This document shows positions 42,863-52,385 of a stretch of DNA of 64,000 nucleotides, in pieces. This DNA comes from an uncultured Microbacteriaceae bacterium (lineage in GTDB: Bacteria; Actinomycetota; Actinomycetes; Actinomycetales; Microbacteriaceae): positions 1 to 64,000 of the forward strand of contig CANKXX010000004.1 in assembly GCA_947487835.1 (NCBI GenBank). Reading direction: 5' to 3'. The notes below the pieces were generated by a model. It had not been told where the DNA came from. It did no database searches and was given only the letters and a program-made list of their open reading frames with translations. Both the position numbers and the translations under genes were made by a program. Numbering within the stretch: position 1 is the stretch's first letter; each line of letters begins with the position of its first letter.

Positions 42863-43939
42863 ATGCCCACTCCCGCCCTGTTCACCCCCATCACCCTCCG
42901 GTCGCTGACGCTGCGCAACCGCCTCTGGGTCGCGCCCATGTGCCAGTACTCGGTGCACCAGCGGGACGGCGTGCCGACGGCCTGGCATCTCGTGCACCTC
43001 GGGTCGTTCGCCAAGGGCGGCGCGGGCCTCATCCTCACGGAGGCGACCGCCGTCAGCCCCGAGGGGCGCATCTCGCCGGAGGACACCGGCATCTGGAACG
43101 ACAGGCAGCGCGACGCGTGGCGCCCCGTGATCGACTTCGCGCACTCGCAGGGCAGCCCCATCGGCATCCAGCTCGCGCACGCGGGCCGGAAGGCGTCCAC
43201 CTACTCGACGGGCGGCCACGGCACCGTACCCGTCGCCGAGGGCGGCTGGCAGACCGTCGGCCCGTCCGCCGTCGCCTTCCCGGGCTACGACGTGCCCGTC
43301 GCGCTCGACGCGGACGGCATCGACGCCGTCGTGGCGGACTTCGCGTCCGCGGCGCGGCGCTCCGTCGAGGCGGGCTTCGACACGGTCGAGATTCATGCCG
43401 CGCACGGTTACCTCCTGCACCAGTTCCTCTCCCCGCTGAGCAACGAGCGCACCGACGAGTACGGCGGGAGCCTGGAGAACCGCGCCCGCCTGCTGCTGCG
43501 GGTGATCACCGCCGTCCGCGCCGAGATCGGCGAGGACATGCCGCTGCTCGTGCGCTTCTCCGCGACCGACTGGTCCGAGGGCGGCTGGGACGAGCAGCAG
43601 ACCGCCGTCGTCTCCGGCTGGTCCCGCGAGGCCGGCGCGGACTTCTTCGACATCTCCACGGGCGGCAACGTGTCCGCGCCCATCCCGCTCTCCCCCGGCT
43701 ATCAGGTGCCGTTCGCCACGTACGTGAGCGAGCACGCGGGCGTGCCCGTCAGCGCCGTCGGCCTCATCACGACCGCTCAGCAGGCGGAGGACCTCGTCTC
43801 CTCGGGCGCGACGGACGTCGTCATGATGGCCCGGGAGTTGCTCCGCGACCCGCACTTCCCACTGCGCGCGGCGCACGAGCTCGGCGCGGACCTGGACTAC
43901 TGGCCCGCCCAGTACACCCGCGCGAAGTGGGCGTCCTGA
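42863..43939 (+). CDS. Old-yellow-enzyme NADH:flavin oxidoreductase (YqjM-like)
   Basis: A 358-residue TIM-barrel FMN ene-reductase. APMCQYS near residue 28 carries the YqjM-type Cys, HAGRKAS the substrate-binding His region, and EIHAAHGYLLHQFLSPLSNERTDEYGG the family signature. FDISTGG and VMMARELLRDPHF follow near the end. It reduces activated alkenes with NAD(P)H. AAGGAG lies just before ATG 42863. A long palindrome closes the transcription unit. Confidence 0.9.
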   Translation: MPTPALFTPITLRSLTLRNRLWVAPMCQYSVHQRDGVPTAWHLVHLGSFAKGGAGLILTEATAVSPEGRISPEDTGIWNDRQRDAWRPVIDFAHSQGSPIGIQLAHAGRKASTYSTGGHGTVPVAEGGWQTVGPSAVAFPGYDVPVALDADGIDAVVADFASAARRSVEAGFDTVEIHAAHGYLLHQFLSPLSNERTDEYGGSLENRARLLLRVITAVRAEIGEDMPLLVRFSATDWSEGGWDEQQTAVVSGWSREAGADFFDISTGGNVSAPIPLSPGYQVPFATYVSEHAGVPVSAVGLITTAQQAEDLVSSGATDVVMMARELLRDPHFPLRAAHELGADLDYWPAQYTRAKWAS

Positions 43940-43995
43940 CCCGCATCCGCCCCTTCCCCGCCCCTTTGCCCGCACCCGCTGAGCGCCCCGGACCC

Positions 43996-44080
43996 GTTCC
44001 GGATTCAGGCTCAGCTGCGACACGCCGCATCCCGGCCCCCCGGGATGCGGCGTGTCGCGTTTTCAGCCTGAATCCGGAAC
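43996..44080. terminator. 85-bp nested palindrome, bidirectional terminator
   Basis: The outer arms are GTTCCGGATTCAGGCT (43996-44011) with AGCCTGAATCCGGAAC (44065-44080), 16 bp. The inner arms are GCGACACGCCGCATCCCGG (44017-44035) with its exact complement (44040-44058), 19 bp, around a CCCC loop. It lies between the convergent OYE and CNNM-type genes. Confidence 0.9.
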
Positions 44081-44119
44081 AGGAGGCCGGCCGAAACGGA
44101 GCGGAAGCCGGGGGGCGGG

Positions 44120-45163
44120 TCAGGAGCGGCGGGTCGCGTCCTGCACCTCGCCGACCAGCTCCTCGATGATGTCCTCGAGGAACACGACGCCCGTGGTGCG
44201 GCCGTCCTGGTCGAAGCTGCGGGCGAGGTGGGCGCCCGATCGGCGCATGGTCGCCAGGGCGTCCTCGAGCTCGGTCCCCTCGTAGATCGACACGAGCTGG
44301 CGCACGCGCTTGGCGGGCACCGGCTCGTCGAACTCGTCCTCGTCGTCCAGGTCGATGACGTCCTTGAGGTGCAGGTAGCCCACCGGCTCGCCCTCGTCGT
44401 TCACGAGCACGTAGCGCGAGAACCCGTTGCGCGCGACCGCGGCCTCCACCTGCGCGGGGGTCGCGGACTCCGGCAGGCCGATGAGCTTGTGGAGGTCGAT
44501 CGTCACGTCGTTCACCCGCTTGTTGGTGAACTCGAAGGCCGCGGTGAGCGCGCCCGCCGCGTCCTCGAGCACGCCCTCGCGCGTCGACTGGTCGACGATG
44601 TTCGCCACCTCGTCGATGGTGAACGCGCTCGCCGCCTCGTTCTTCGGCTCGACGCGGAACAGGCGCAGCACGGCGTTCGCCGTGGCGTTCAGCAGCACGA
44701 TGATCGGCTTGAACACCCGGCCGACCCAGACGAGCGGCGGCGCGAGGATCAGCGCGGCGCGATCCGGCACCGAGAACGAGATGTTCTTCGGCACCATCTC
44801 GCCGAGCACGACGTGCAGGAACGACACGAGCAGCAGCGCGATGACGAACGCGACCGTGGAGATGACCTCCTCGGACAGCGGCGTGAGCGACAGCGGGATC
44901 TCCAGCAGGTGGTGAATCGCCGGCTCGGAGACGTTCAGGATGAGCAGCGAGCAGACCGTGATGCCCAGCTGACTCGTGGCCAGCATGAGCGTCGCATGCT
45001 CCATGGCCCAGAGCGTGGTCTTCGCGGCCTTGCTGCCCGCGTCGGCCCGCGGCTCGATCTGCGACCGGCGCGCGGAGATGACGCCGAACTCGGCGCCGAC
45101 GAAGAAGGCGTTGAGCGCGAGCAGGACGACGAGTGCGGCGAGGCCGCCCCAGTAGCTATCCAC
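44120..45163 (-). CDS. CNNM/CorC-type hemolysin-family protein (second)
   Basis: A 347-residue protein with an N-terminal DUF21/CNNM transmembrane domain (about residues 1-190, with LNAFFVGAEFGVISARRSQIE). A pair of CBS domains follows (about 205-340, with RYVLVNDEGEPVGYLHLKDVIDL). Such proteins are magnesium/cobalt exporters rather than haemolysins. It lacks the C-terminal CorC-HlyC domain found in its upstream partner. GTG 45163 overlaps the partner's stop by eight bases. Confidence 0.85.
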   Translation of the reverse strand: MDSYWGGLAALVVLLALNAFFVGAEFGVISARRSQIEPRADAGSKAAKTTLWAMEHATLMLATSQLGITVCSLLILNVSEPAIHHLLEIPLSLTPLSEEVISTVAFVIALLLVSFLHVVLGEMVPKNISFSVPDRAALILAPPLVWVGRVFKPIIVLLNATANAVLRLFRVEPKNEAASAFTIDEVANIVDQSTREGVLEDAAGALTAAFEFTNKRVNDVTIDLHKLIGLPESATPAQVEAAVARNGFSRYVLVNDEGEPVGYLHLKDVIDLDDEDEFDEPVPAKRVRQLVSIYEGTELEDALATMRRSGAHLARSFDQDGRTTGVVFLEDIIEELVGEVQDATRRS

Positions 45164-46523
45164 GGGACTCCTCCCTGCGTCGCTTGACCTCGGCGGCCAG
45201 CTCGTCCATGGGCCGGTCGTTCTCCGGCGGGGTCGGCGTCGGCGTGAAGCGGATGCGGTCGATGCGCCGCCCGTCCAGGCGCTCGACGCGGAGGGTTCCG
45301 CCCTCGACCTCGACCTCGTCGCCCACGACGGGCAGACGGCCGACCGCGCTCATCACGAAGCCGGCGACCGTCTCGTAGGGCCCGTCCTCCGGCACGGTGA
45401 TGTTGGCACGGTCGAGCAGCTCGTCGGGCCGCAGCATGCCGGGGAACGTGGTGTAGCCGCGGCCGCTGACGACGTCGGCCCGCGCGCGGTCGTGCTCGTC
45501 CATGAGCTCGCCGACGAGCTCCTCGACGAGGTCCTCGAGCGTCGCGACTCCGGCGGTGCCGCCGTACTCGTCGACGACGATGGCCATCTGGTAGCCCCGG
45601 CCGCGCAGCTCGCCGAGCATGGAGTCGAGCTTCATGGTCTCGGGAACCCGCACGGGCTCGGTCTGCAGGGCGGAGGCGGGCACGAGCGAGCGCTTGGCGC
45701 GCGGCACGGCGACCGCCTGCTTCACGTGCACGAGGCCGACGATGTCGTCGACGTCGTGGTCGACCACCGGGAAGCGGGAGTAGCCGGTGCTCTTCGCGAG
45801 GTCGATCACGTCCTGGGCGGAGTCGCCGCGCTCGACGGTGGCCACACGCAGGCGGGGCGTCATGACGTCGGCCGCGGTGTGCGCGCTGAACATCAGGGTG
45901 CGGTCGAGCAGCACGGCCGTGTCGGCCTCGAGCAGCCCCTCCATAGCGGAGCGGCGTACGAGGGAGGACAGCTCCTCGGCCGTGCGGGCGCCGGAGAGCT
46001 CCTCCTTCGGCTCGATGCCGAGGAGGCGGAGGATGCCGTTCGCGCTGTTGTTGAGCAGCAGCACCGCGGGCTTGAAGACCGTGGTGAACAGCACCTGGAA
46101 CGGGATGACGATCTTCGCGGTGTGCCGGGGAAGCGCGAGGGCGAAGTTCTTGGGCACGAGCTCGCCGATCACCATGGACAGCAGGGTCGCGATGACGATC
46201 GCGAGCACCGTGCCGATCCCGGGCAGCACGGCCTCGGGCACGCCGAGCGCTTCCATGGGCGCGCGGAGCAGCGTGCTGATCGCGGGCTCCATGGTGTAGC
46301 CGGTGAGCAACGTCGTCAGGGTGATGCCGAGCTGGGCGCTCGAGAGGTGCGTCGAGGTGATGCGCAGAGCACCGATGGTCGGGCCGAGGCCCTTTTCGCC
46401 GCGGGCCTCGCGCGCCTCGAGGTCCGAGCGGTCGAGGTTGACGAGCGCGAACTCGGACGCGACGAAGAAGCCGGTGCCGACGGTGAGCAGGAGGCCGACG
46501 CCGAGCAGGATCCACTCATACAT
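45156..46523 (-). CDS. CNNM/CorC-type hemolysin-family protein (first)
   Basis: A 455-residue protein with the DUF21/CNNM domain (about residues 1-195), two CBS domains (about 210-335, including [22 protein letters not shown]) and a C-terminal CorC-HlyC domain (about 350-430). It is a likely partner in divalent-cation export with the shorter protein encoded downstream. ATG 46523 follows GGAGGCCGCC. A 34-codon frame upstream overlaps the start. Confidence 0.88.
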   Translation of the reverse strand: MYEWILLGVGLLLTVGTGFFVASEFALVNLDRSDLEAREARGEKGLGPTIGALRITSTHLSSAQLGITLTTLLTGYTMEPAISTLLRAPMEALGVPEAVLPGIGTVLAIVIATLLSMVIGELVPKNFALALPRHTAKIVIPFQVLFTTVFKPAVLLLNNSANGILRLLGIEPKEELSGARTAEELSSLVRRSAMEGLLEADTAVLLDRTLMFSAHTAADVMTPRLRVATVERGDSAQDVIDLAKSTGYSRFPVVDHDVDDIVGLVHVKQAVAVPRAKRSLVPASALQTEPVRVPETMKLDSMLGELRGRGYQMAIVVDEYGGTAGVATLEDLVEELVGELMDEHDRARADVVSGRGYTTFPGMLRPDELLDRANITVPEDGPYETVAGFVMSAVGRLPVVGDEVEVEGGTLRVERLDGRRIDRIRFTPTPTPPENDRPMDELAAEVKRRREESRG

Positions 46524-46620
46524 GGCGGCCTCCCGACGGGATCACCGGGAAGAGGGGAAGACGGGAGGGGCGTGGCGCCGATCGGAACGGCGCCGTCGTA
46601 CTGGGAGGAGGGTCGTCCAT
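46516..46620 (-). CDS. Possible upstream ORF (34 aa) of the CNNM operon
   Basis: ATG 46620 opens a 34-codon Pro/Ser/Arg-rich frame (MDDPPPSTTAPFRSAPRPSR...) that ends at TGA 46518-46516, overlapping the CNNM start (ATGTATGA). TACACT (46636-46631) lies ten bases before the ATG, leaving a leader of two to four bases. The peptide is low in complexity; a regulatory uORF is more likely than a functional protein. Confidence 0.35.
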   Translation of the reverse strand: MDDPPPSTTAPFRSAPRPSRLPLFPVIPSGGRHV

Positions 46621-46717
46621 TATTCGGCCCAGTGTAGTCATGCCCCGGCTGAGAAGCCGCCCCCACCGCCCCTCCGACGGGACGCCGGTGACACCAAGGA
46701 CGGGAGCCGGGCGACGC

Positions 46718-48157
46718 TCACCAGGAGACCGGCAGCGCCTTGCCCTCCTCGTAACCCGCGGCCGACTGGATGCCGACGAGCGCCCGCTCGTGGAACTCCT
46801 CGACGCTGGACGCGCCCGCGTAGGTGAAGGAGCTGCGCACGCCCGAGGTGATCATGTCGAGCAGGTCCTCGATGGACGGGCGCTGCGGGTCGAGGTAGAT
46901 GCGGGAGCTCGAGATGCCCTCGGCGAACAGCGTCTTGCGGGCGAGCTCGTAGGGGTCCAGCCGGCCGAAGCGCTCCTGCACCGCCTTGGTCGAGGCCATG
47001 CCCCAGCTCTCCTTGTAGTGCCTGCCGTCGTCGTCGGTCACGATGACGCCGGGCGCCTCGATCGTTCCGGCGAACCAGGAGCCGACCATCACGGACGCCG
47101 CCCCCGCGGCCAGCGCGAGCGCCACGTCCCGCGGGTAGCGCACGCCGCCGTCCGCCCAGACGGAGGCGCCGGCCGCGCGGGCGGCCTCCGCCGTCTCGAG
47201 CACGGCCGAGAACTGCGGGCGGCCGACCGCGGTCATCATGCGGGTCGTGCACATGGCGCCGGGGCCGACGCCGACCTTGAGGATGTCCGCGCCCGCCTCG
47301 ACGAGTGCCGTCACCGCCTCCGCGGTCACCACGTTGCCCGCGACGATGGGGTGCGGCAGGCCGAGCGCCTTCACCGCGGCGATCGCGTCGAGCATGCCGC
47401 GCTGGTAGCCGTGTGCCGTGTCGAGCACGAGCACGTCGACGCCCGCGGACGCGAGGGCCTTCGCCTTGGCGGCGACGTCGCCGTTGATGCCGACCGCGGC
47501 CGCGACGAGCAGGCGGCCGGACGCGTCGACGGCGGGCGCGTACAGCGTCGAGCGGAGCGCGCTCTTGCGGCTCAGCGTGCCGATGACCTGGCCGTGGTGC
47601 AGCACGGGGGCGAAGTCGACCCCGGCGTCGGTCATCAGCCGGAAGGCGTCGCGCGCGGTCGTGACGTCGTCGGCGTCCAGCGCGGTCAGCGGGCCGTGCA
47701 GCAGGTCGCCGAGGCGCGCGTCCGGCAGGGCGGTGCCGAGCCGGGACGCCTCGATGCAGCCGACGTACCGGTCGCGCTCGTCGTGCAGCACGATGCCGTG
47801 GCCGGGCACGGCGGGCAGCTTCGTGAGCGCGGTGGCCACGGTCTCGTCCGGCCGGAGGATCAGCGGCGTGTCGTAGGCGACGGGCTGGTCCTTGACCCAC
47901 CGGATCGCGGCGTCGAGGTCCTGCAGGTGCATGTCCTGCGGCAGCACGCCGAGGCCGCCGCGACGGGCGAGCGACGCCGCGAGACGCGGTCCCGTGACCG
48001 AATTCATATTGGCGGACACGATCGGGATCTGCGCGCCCGTGCCGTCGTTCGGCGCCAGCGAGACGTTCAGCCTGCTCCCGACGTCCGAGTGGCTGGGGAC
48101 GAGGAAGACGTCCGAGTACGTGAGGTCGTGCCGGGGCTTGGTCTCATAGAACCGCAT
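46718..48157 (-). CDS. guaB1: GuaB1-family IMP-dehydrogenase-related protein (GMP reductase type)
   Basis: A 479-residue IMPDH/GMPR-family barrel with an inserted CBS pair. It begins MRFYETKPRHDLTYSDVFLVPS, as GuaB1 proteins do. The catalytic loop has Cys in GVGPGAMCTTRMMT near residue 300. Mycobacterial GuaB1 has been reported to act as GMP reductase; the same is expected here. TAGCGT ends seven bases before ATG 48157 on the minus strand (leaderless). It is divergent from kgd. Confidence 0.88.
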   Translation of the reverse strand: MRFYETKPRHDLTYSDVFLVPSHSDVGSRLNVSLAPNDGTGAQIPIVSANMNSVTGPRLAASLARRGGLGVLPQDMHLQDLDAAIRWVKDQPVAYDTPLILRPDETVATALTKLPAVPGHGIVLHDERDRYVGCIEASRLGTALPDARLGDLLHGPLTALDADDVTTARDAFRLMTDAGVDFAPVLHHGQVIGTLSRKSALRSTLYAPAVDASGRLLVAAAVGINGDVAAKAKALASAGVDVLVLDTAHGYQRGMLDAIAAVKALGLPHPIVAGNVVTAEAVTALVEAGADILKVGVGPGAMCTTRMMTAVGRPQFSAVLETAEAARAAGASVWADGGVRYPRDVALALAAGAASVMVGSWFAGTIEAPGVIVTDDDGRHYKESWGMASTKAVQERFGRLDPYELARKTLFAEGISSSRIYLDPQRPSIEDLLDMITSGVRSSFTYAGASSVEEFHERALVGIQSAAGYEEGKALPVSW

Positions 48158-48305
48158 GGATCCCACGCTACTTCCTGGACTTCCTGGACGTTCCGGGCGA
48201 GGCGCCTTTGCTGGAAGGTTTAGGCTTGTCAGTTGGAGACAGTGGGGCGGATCAGGGCTGATCCGTTCACCGGGATTAACGAAGCGAGAGAGTGGGCGAG
48301 CGGCT

Positions 48306-51300
48306 GTGTCGAGCCAATTGACCGGGACCGGAACAGAGGATGCCACCGCCGCCGAGTTCGGTGTGAACGAGTGGCTCGTGGACGAGATGTACGAGCGTTT
48401 CACGGTGGACAGGAACTCCGTCGACCGGTCGTGGTGGCCGATCCTCGAGAACTACACGCCGCAGGACCATGACGCCGCCATGGCGTCGGACGCTGGCGAA
48501 GACGCCGGCGACACAGGCGACGGCGGGGCGGGTGCGACGGCAGACACGCCGGCACCGCCGAGCGCCGCCACCGACCCCGCCGCCACCACGGCCACCGGCG
48601 CTCCCGCGGACGCCCCCTCGGGCAAGGAGGGGAACGTCGCGACCGGCGCGAGTGAGGACACCACGCGCCGCGAGACCGAGATCGACAGCGACGTCGAGCC
48701 GCAGATCCCGGTCGAGGTCGCCCCCGATACGGCCACCGACGGCCCCGTCGCCGGCAACGCCGGGGCTGCCGCGTCCGCCGCGGCCACCGCCAACGAGCAG
48801 GTGGCGCCCGTGACGCCGAACCAGCCGACGGCCCGCACGACGTCCGTCGCGGCGAAGGCCCAGCCGATCCCGGCCGAGGCGCCCTCGACGACGCAGAAGA
48901 AGTCGACGGCCGAGCAGGCCGCGCCCGTCGCCGAGGACGTCGTCATGCCGCTGCGCGGCATGGCGAAGAGCCTCGCGACCAACATGGACGCCAGCCTCAC
49001 CATCCCGACCGCGACGAGCGTGCGCACCGTGCCGGCGAAGCTGATGATCGACAACCGCATCGTCATCAACAACCACCTGAAGCGCGCCCGCGGCGGCAAG
49101 GTGTCCTTCACCCACCTCATCGGCTGGGCGCTCGTGCAGGCGCTGAAGGACTTCCCGAGCCAGAACGTCTACTACGACGAGGTCAACGGCAAGCCGTCGG
49201 TCGTCGCACCCGCCCACGTGAATCTCGGCCTCGCGATCGACATCCCGAAGCCGGACGGCACCCGCGCCCTGCTCGTGCCGAGCATCAAGCGTGCCGACAC
49301 CATGACCTTCGGCGAGTACCTCTCCGCGTACGAGGAGCTGGTCCGCAAGGCCCGCAACAACAAGCTCACCGCCGAGGACTTCCAGGGCACCACGATCTCG
49401 CTCACGAACCCGGGCGGCATCGGCACGGTGCACTCCGTGCCGCGCCTCATGCGCGGACAGGGCTCGATCATCGGCGCCGGGGCCCTCGAGTACCCGGCCG
49501 AGTTCCAGGGCGCGTCGCAGCAGACCCTGAACGAGCTGGCCATCGGCAAGACGATCACCCTCACCTCGACCTACGACCACCGCGTCATCCAGGGCGCGGG
49601 CTCGGGCGAGTTCCTCAAGGTCGTGCACGAGCTGCTCACCGGCAAGCGCGACTTCTACGAGAACATCTTCGCCGCGCTGCGCATCCCCTACACCCCGATC
49701 CGCTGGGCGCCGGACATTCACGTCGACCTCTCCGAGCGCATCAACAAGACGGCGCGCGTGCACGAGCTGATCAACGCGTACCGCGTGCGCGGCCACCTGA
49801 TGGCCGACGTCGACCCGCTCGAGTACCGCCAGCGCAGCCACCCGGACCTCGACATCGAGACCCACGGGCTGACCTTCTGGGACCTCGACCGCGAGTTCGT
49901 CACCGCGGGCTTCGGCGGCAAGCGCCAGGCGGCGCTGCGCGACATCCTCGGGGTGCTCCGCGACTCCTACTGCCGCACGACCGGCATCGAGTACATGCAC
50001 ATCCAGGACCCGGCGCAGCGGAAGTGGTTCCAGGAGCGCCTCGAGGTGCCCTACACGAAGCCGACCCACGACGAGCAGATGCGCATCCTGGGCAAGCTCA
50101 ACGAGGCCGAGGCCTTCGAGACGTTCCTGCAGACGAAGTACGTCGGCCAGAAGCGGTTCAGCCTCGAGGGCGGCGAGTCCACCATCTCGCTGCTCGACAC
50201 CATGCTGCAGGCCGCCGCCGAGGAGGGCCTCGACGAGGCCGCCATCGGCATGGCGCACCGCGGCCGCCTGAACGTGCTCACGAACATCGCGGGCAAGACG
50301 TACGGCCAGATCTTCCGCGAGTTCGAGGGCACGCAGGACCCGCGCACGGTCCAGGGCTCCGGCGACGTGAAGTACCACCTCGGCACCGAGGGCATCTTCC
50401 GCGGGGCCAACGGCGAGGAGATGCCGGTGTACCTCGCGGCGAACCCCTCCCACCTCGAGGCCGTCAACGGCGTGCTCGAGGGCATCGTGCGGGCCAAGCA
50501 GGACCGCAAGCCGGTCGGCTCCTTCCCCGTGCTGCCGATCCTCATCCACGGCGACGCGTCCATGGCCGGACAGGGCGTGGTGTTCGAGACGCTGCAGCTC
50601 TCCCAGCTGCGCGCGTACCGCACCGGCGGCACGGTGCACATCGTCATCAACAACCAGGTCGGCTTCACCACTCCCCCGACCGAGTCCCGCTCGTCCGTGT
50701 ACTCGACGGACATCGCCAAGAGCATCCAGGCGCCCGTGCTGCACGTGAACGGCGACGACCCCGAGGCCGTGGCCCGGGTGGCGAACCTCGCGTTCCGCTA
50801 CCGCCAGGAGTTCAAGCGCGACATCGTCGTCGACCTCATCTGCTACCGCAGGCGCGGGCACAACGAGGGCGACGACCCGTCGATGACGCAGCCGCTGATG
50901 TACAACCTCATCGAGGCGAAGCGCTCCGTGCGCAAGCTCTACACCGAGGCGCTCGTCGGCCGTGGCGACATCACCCAGGACGAGTACGAGGCCGCGCACC
51001 GCGACTTCCAGGACCGCCTCGAGCGCGCCTTCGCGGAGACGCACGCCGCGCAGACGGCGTCCATCCCGATCACCGTCGGGGACGACGGCGCTATCGCGGA
51101 CCTGGAGCGCCCCGACTCGCAGCAGGACGACGCCTCGGGCGAGCCCGAGAGCACCGCCATCGCCGAGTCCCTGCTCGCCGCCATCGGCGACGCGCACGAG
51201 AACCCGCCCGCGGGCTTCACCATCCACCCGAAGCTGCAGGCGCTCATGCGCAAGCGCGTCGACATGAGCCGCAACGGCGGCGTCGACTGGGCGTTCGGCG

Positions 51301-52301
51301 AGCTCGCCGCGATCGGCTCGCTGCTCGTCGAGGGCACGCCCGTGCGGCTCGTCGGCCAGGACGCCCGACGCGGCACGTTCGTGCAGCGTCACGCCGTGCT
51401 GCACGACCGGCAGAACGGGCAGGAGTTCCTCCCGCTCGCCAACCTGTCCGAGAAGCAGGCGAAGTTCTGGGTCTACGACTCGCTGCTCAGCGAGTACGCG
51501 GCCATGGGCTTCGAGTACGGCTACTCGGTGGAGCGGGCCGACGCCCTCGTGCTGTGGGAGGCCCAGTTCGGCGACTTCGCCAACGGCGCGCAGACGATCA
51601 TCGACGAGTTCATCTCCTCCGCGGAGCAGAAGTGGGGCCAGCGCTCCTCCGTCGTGCTGCTGCTGCCGCACGGCTACGAGGGCCAGGGACCCGACCACTC
51701 GTCCGGCCGCATCGAGCGCTACCTGCAGCTGTGCGCGGAGAACAACATGACCGTGGCCCGGCCCTCGACGCCCGCGTCGTACTTCCACCTGCTGCGCCGC
51801 CAGGCGTACGCCCGGCCGCGCCGCCCCCTCATCGTGTTCACCCCGAAGGCGATGCTCCGCCTGCGCGGCGCGACCAGCGGGGTCGCGGACTTCACGAGCG
51901 GCCGCTTCGAGCCCGTGCTTGACGACCGCCGCGTCCCGGACAAGGGCGACGTGCGCCGCGTGCTGCTGCACGCCGGCAAGCTGCACTACGACCTGCTCGG
52001 CGAGCTCGAGAAGCGTCAGGACACCTCCGTCGCCCTCGTGCGGATGGAGCAGTTCTATCCGTTGCCCGCCGACCAGCTGAAGAAGGTCGTCGACCAGTAC
52101 CCGAACGCCGAGCTCGTCTGGGTGCAGGAGGAGCCGGAGAACCAGGGCGCCTGGCCGTTCATGTGCATGGAGGGGACCAAGGCGCTCGGCGGCCGCGACC
52201 TGAAGGTCGTCTCCCGCCCCGCTGCCGCCTCCCCCGCCGCCGGTTCCGCGAAGCGGCACGGCCGCGAGCAGGAGCAGCTGATCAACCGCGCGCTGGGCTA
52301 G
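48306..52301 (+). CDS. kgd: Multifunctional 2-oxoglutarate decarboxylase/dehydrogenase (Kgd/OdhA)
   Basis: A 1331-residue actinobacterial fusion. N-terminal E1 docking helix (EWLVDEMYERFTVDRNSVDRSWWPIL), an Ala/Thr/Pro linker to about residue 200, an E2 succinyltransferase catalytic domain without lipoyl domain (about 215-455, catalytic His in DHRVIQGAGSGEF), then a TPP-dependent E1 (about 490-1331; HGDASMAGQGVV and YRRRGHNEGDDPSMTQP). It feeds the TCA cycle or yields succinic semialdehyde. GTG 48306 follows GAGAGAG; the frame is open farther upstream but without family sequence. Strong terminator downstream. Confidence 0.95.
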   Translation: MSSQLTGTGTEDATAAEFGVNEWLVDEMYERFTVDRNSVDRSWWPILENYTPQDHDAAMASDAGEDAGDTGDGGAGATADTPAPPSAATDPAATTATGAPADAPSGKEGNVATGASEDTTRRETEIDSDVEPQIPVEVAPDTATDGPVAGNAGAAASAAATANEQVAPVTPNQPTARTTSVAAKAQPIPAEAPSTTQKKSTAEQAAPVAEDVVMPLRGMAKSLATNMDASLTIPTATSVRTVPAKLMIDNRIVINNHLKRARGGKVSFTHLIGWALVQALKDFPSQNVYYDEVNGKPSVVAPAHVNLGLAIDIPKPDGTRALLVPSIKRADTMTFGEYLSAYEELVRKARNNKLTAEDFQGTTISLTNPGGIGTVHSVPRLMRGQGSIIGAGALEYPAEFQGASQQTLNELAIGKTITLTSTYDHRVIQGAGSGEFLKVVHELLTGKRDFYENIFAALRIPYTPIRWAPDIHVDLSERINKTARVHELINAYRVRGHLMADVDPLEYRQRSHPDLDIETHGLTFWDLDREFVTAGFGGKRQAALRDILGVLRDSYCRTTGIEYMHIQDPAQRKWFQERLEVPYTKPTHDEQMRILGKLNEAEAFETFLQTKYVGQKRFSLEGGESTISLLDTMLQAAAEEGLDEAAIGMAHRGRLNVLTNIAGKTYGQIFREFEGTQDPRTVQGSGDVKYHLGTEGIFRGANGEEMPVYLAANPSHLEAVNGVLEGIVRAKQDRKPVGSFPVLPILIHGDASMAGQGVVFETLQLSQLRAYRTGGTVHIVINNQVGFTTPPTESRSSVYSTDIAKSIQAPVLHVNGDDPEAVARVANLAFRYRQEFKRDIVVDLICYRRRGHNEGDDPSMTQPLMYNLIEAKRSVRKLYTEALVGRGDITQDEYEAAHRDFQDRLERAFAETHAAQTASIPITVGDDGAIADLERPDSQQDDASGEPESTAIAESLLAAIGDAHENPPAGFTIHPKLQALMRKRVDMSRNGGVDWAFGELAAIGSLLVEGTPVRLVGQDARRGTFVQRHAVLHDRQNGQEFLPLANLSEKQAKFWVYDSLLSEYAAMGFEYGYSVERADALVLWEAQFGDFANGAQTIIDEFISSAEQKWGQRSSVVLLLPHGYEGQGPDHSSGRIERYLQLCAENNMTVARPSTPASYFHLLRRQAYARPRRPLIVFTPKAMLRLRGATSGVADFTSGRFEPVLDDRRVPDKGDVRRVLLHAGKLHYDLLGELEKRQDTSVALVRMEQFYPLPADQLKKVVDQYPNAELVWVQEEPENQGAWPFMCMEGTKALGGRDLKVVSRPAAASPAAGSAKRHGREQEQLINRALG

Positions 52302-52314
52302 CAGCCAGACATCG

Positions 52315-52360
52315 ACGACGACGGAGCCGGGTCCCCGAGGGAACCCGGCTCCGTCGTCGT
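52315..52360. terminator. Terminator after kgd
   Basis: An 18-bp perfect stem, ACGACGACGGAGCCGGGT (52315-52332) with its complement at 52343-52360, lies 13 bases after the kgd stop and before the convergent oxidoreductase gene. Confidence 0.92.
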
Positions 52361-52385
52361 TGTGGCGCCTGCGGCTGCGCAGGGG

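Noticed and set aside
44120-46523. Haemolysin virulence genes
   Set aside because: The domains are CNNM/DUF21 plus CBS, now associated with divalent cation export; the haemolysin name is historical.
48276-52259. A 1327-codon open frame on the minus strand across kgd
   Set aside because: It is the high-GC mirror of a real 1331-residue enzyme with all motifs on the plus strand. The minus frame is low complexity and has no domain.
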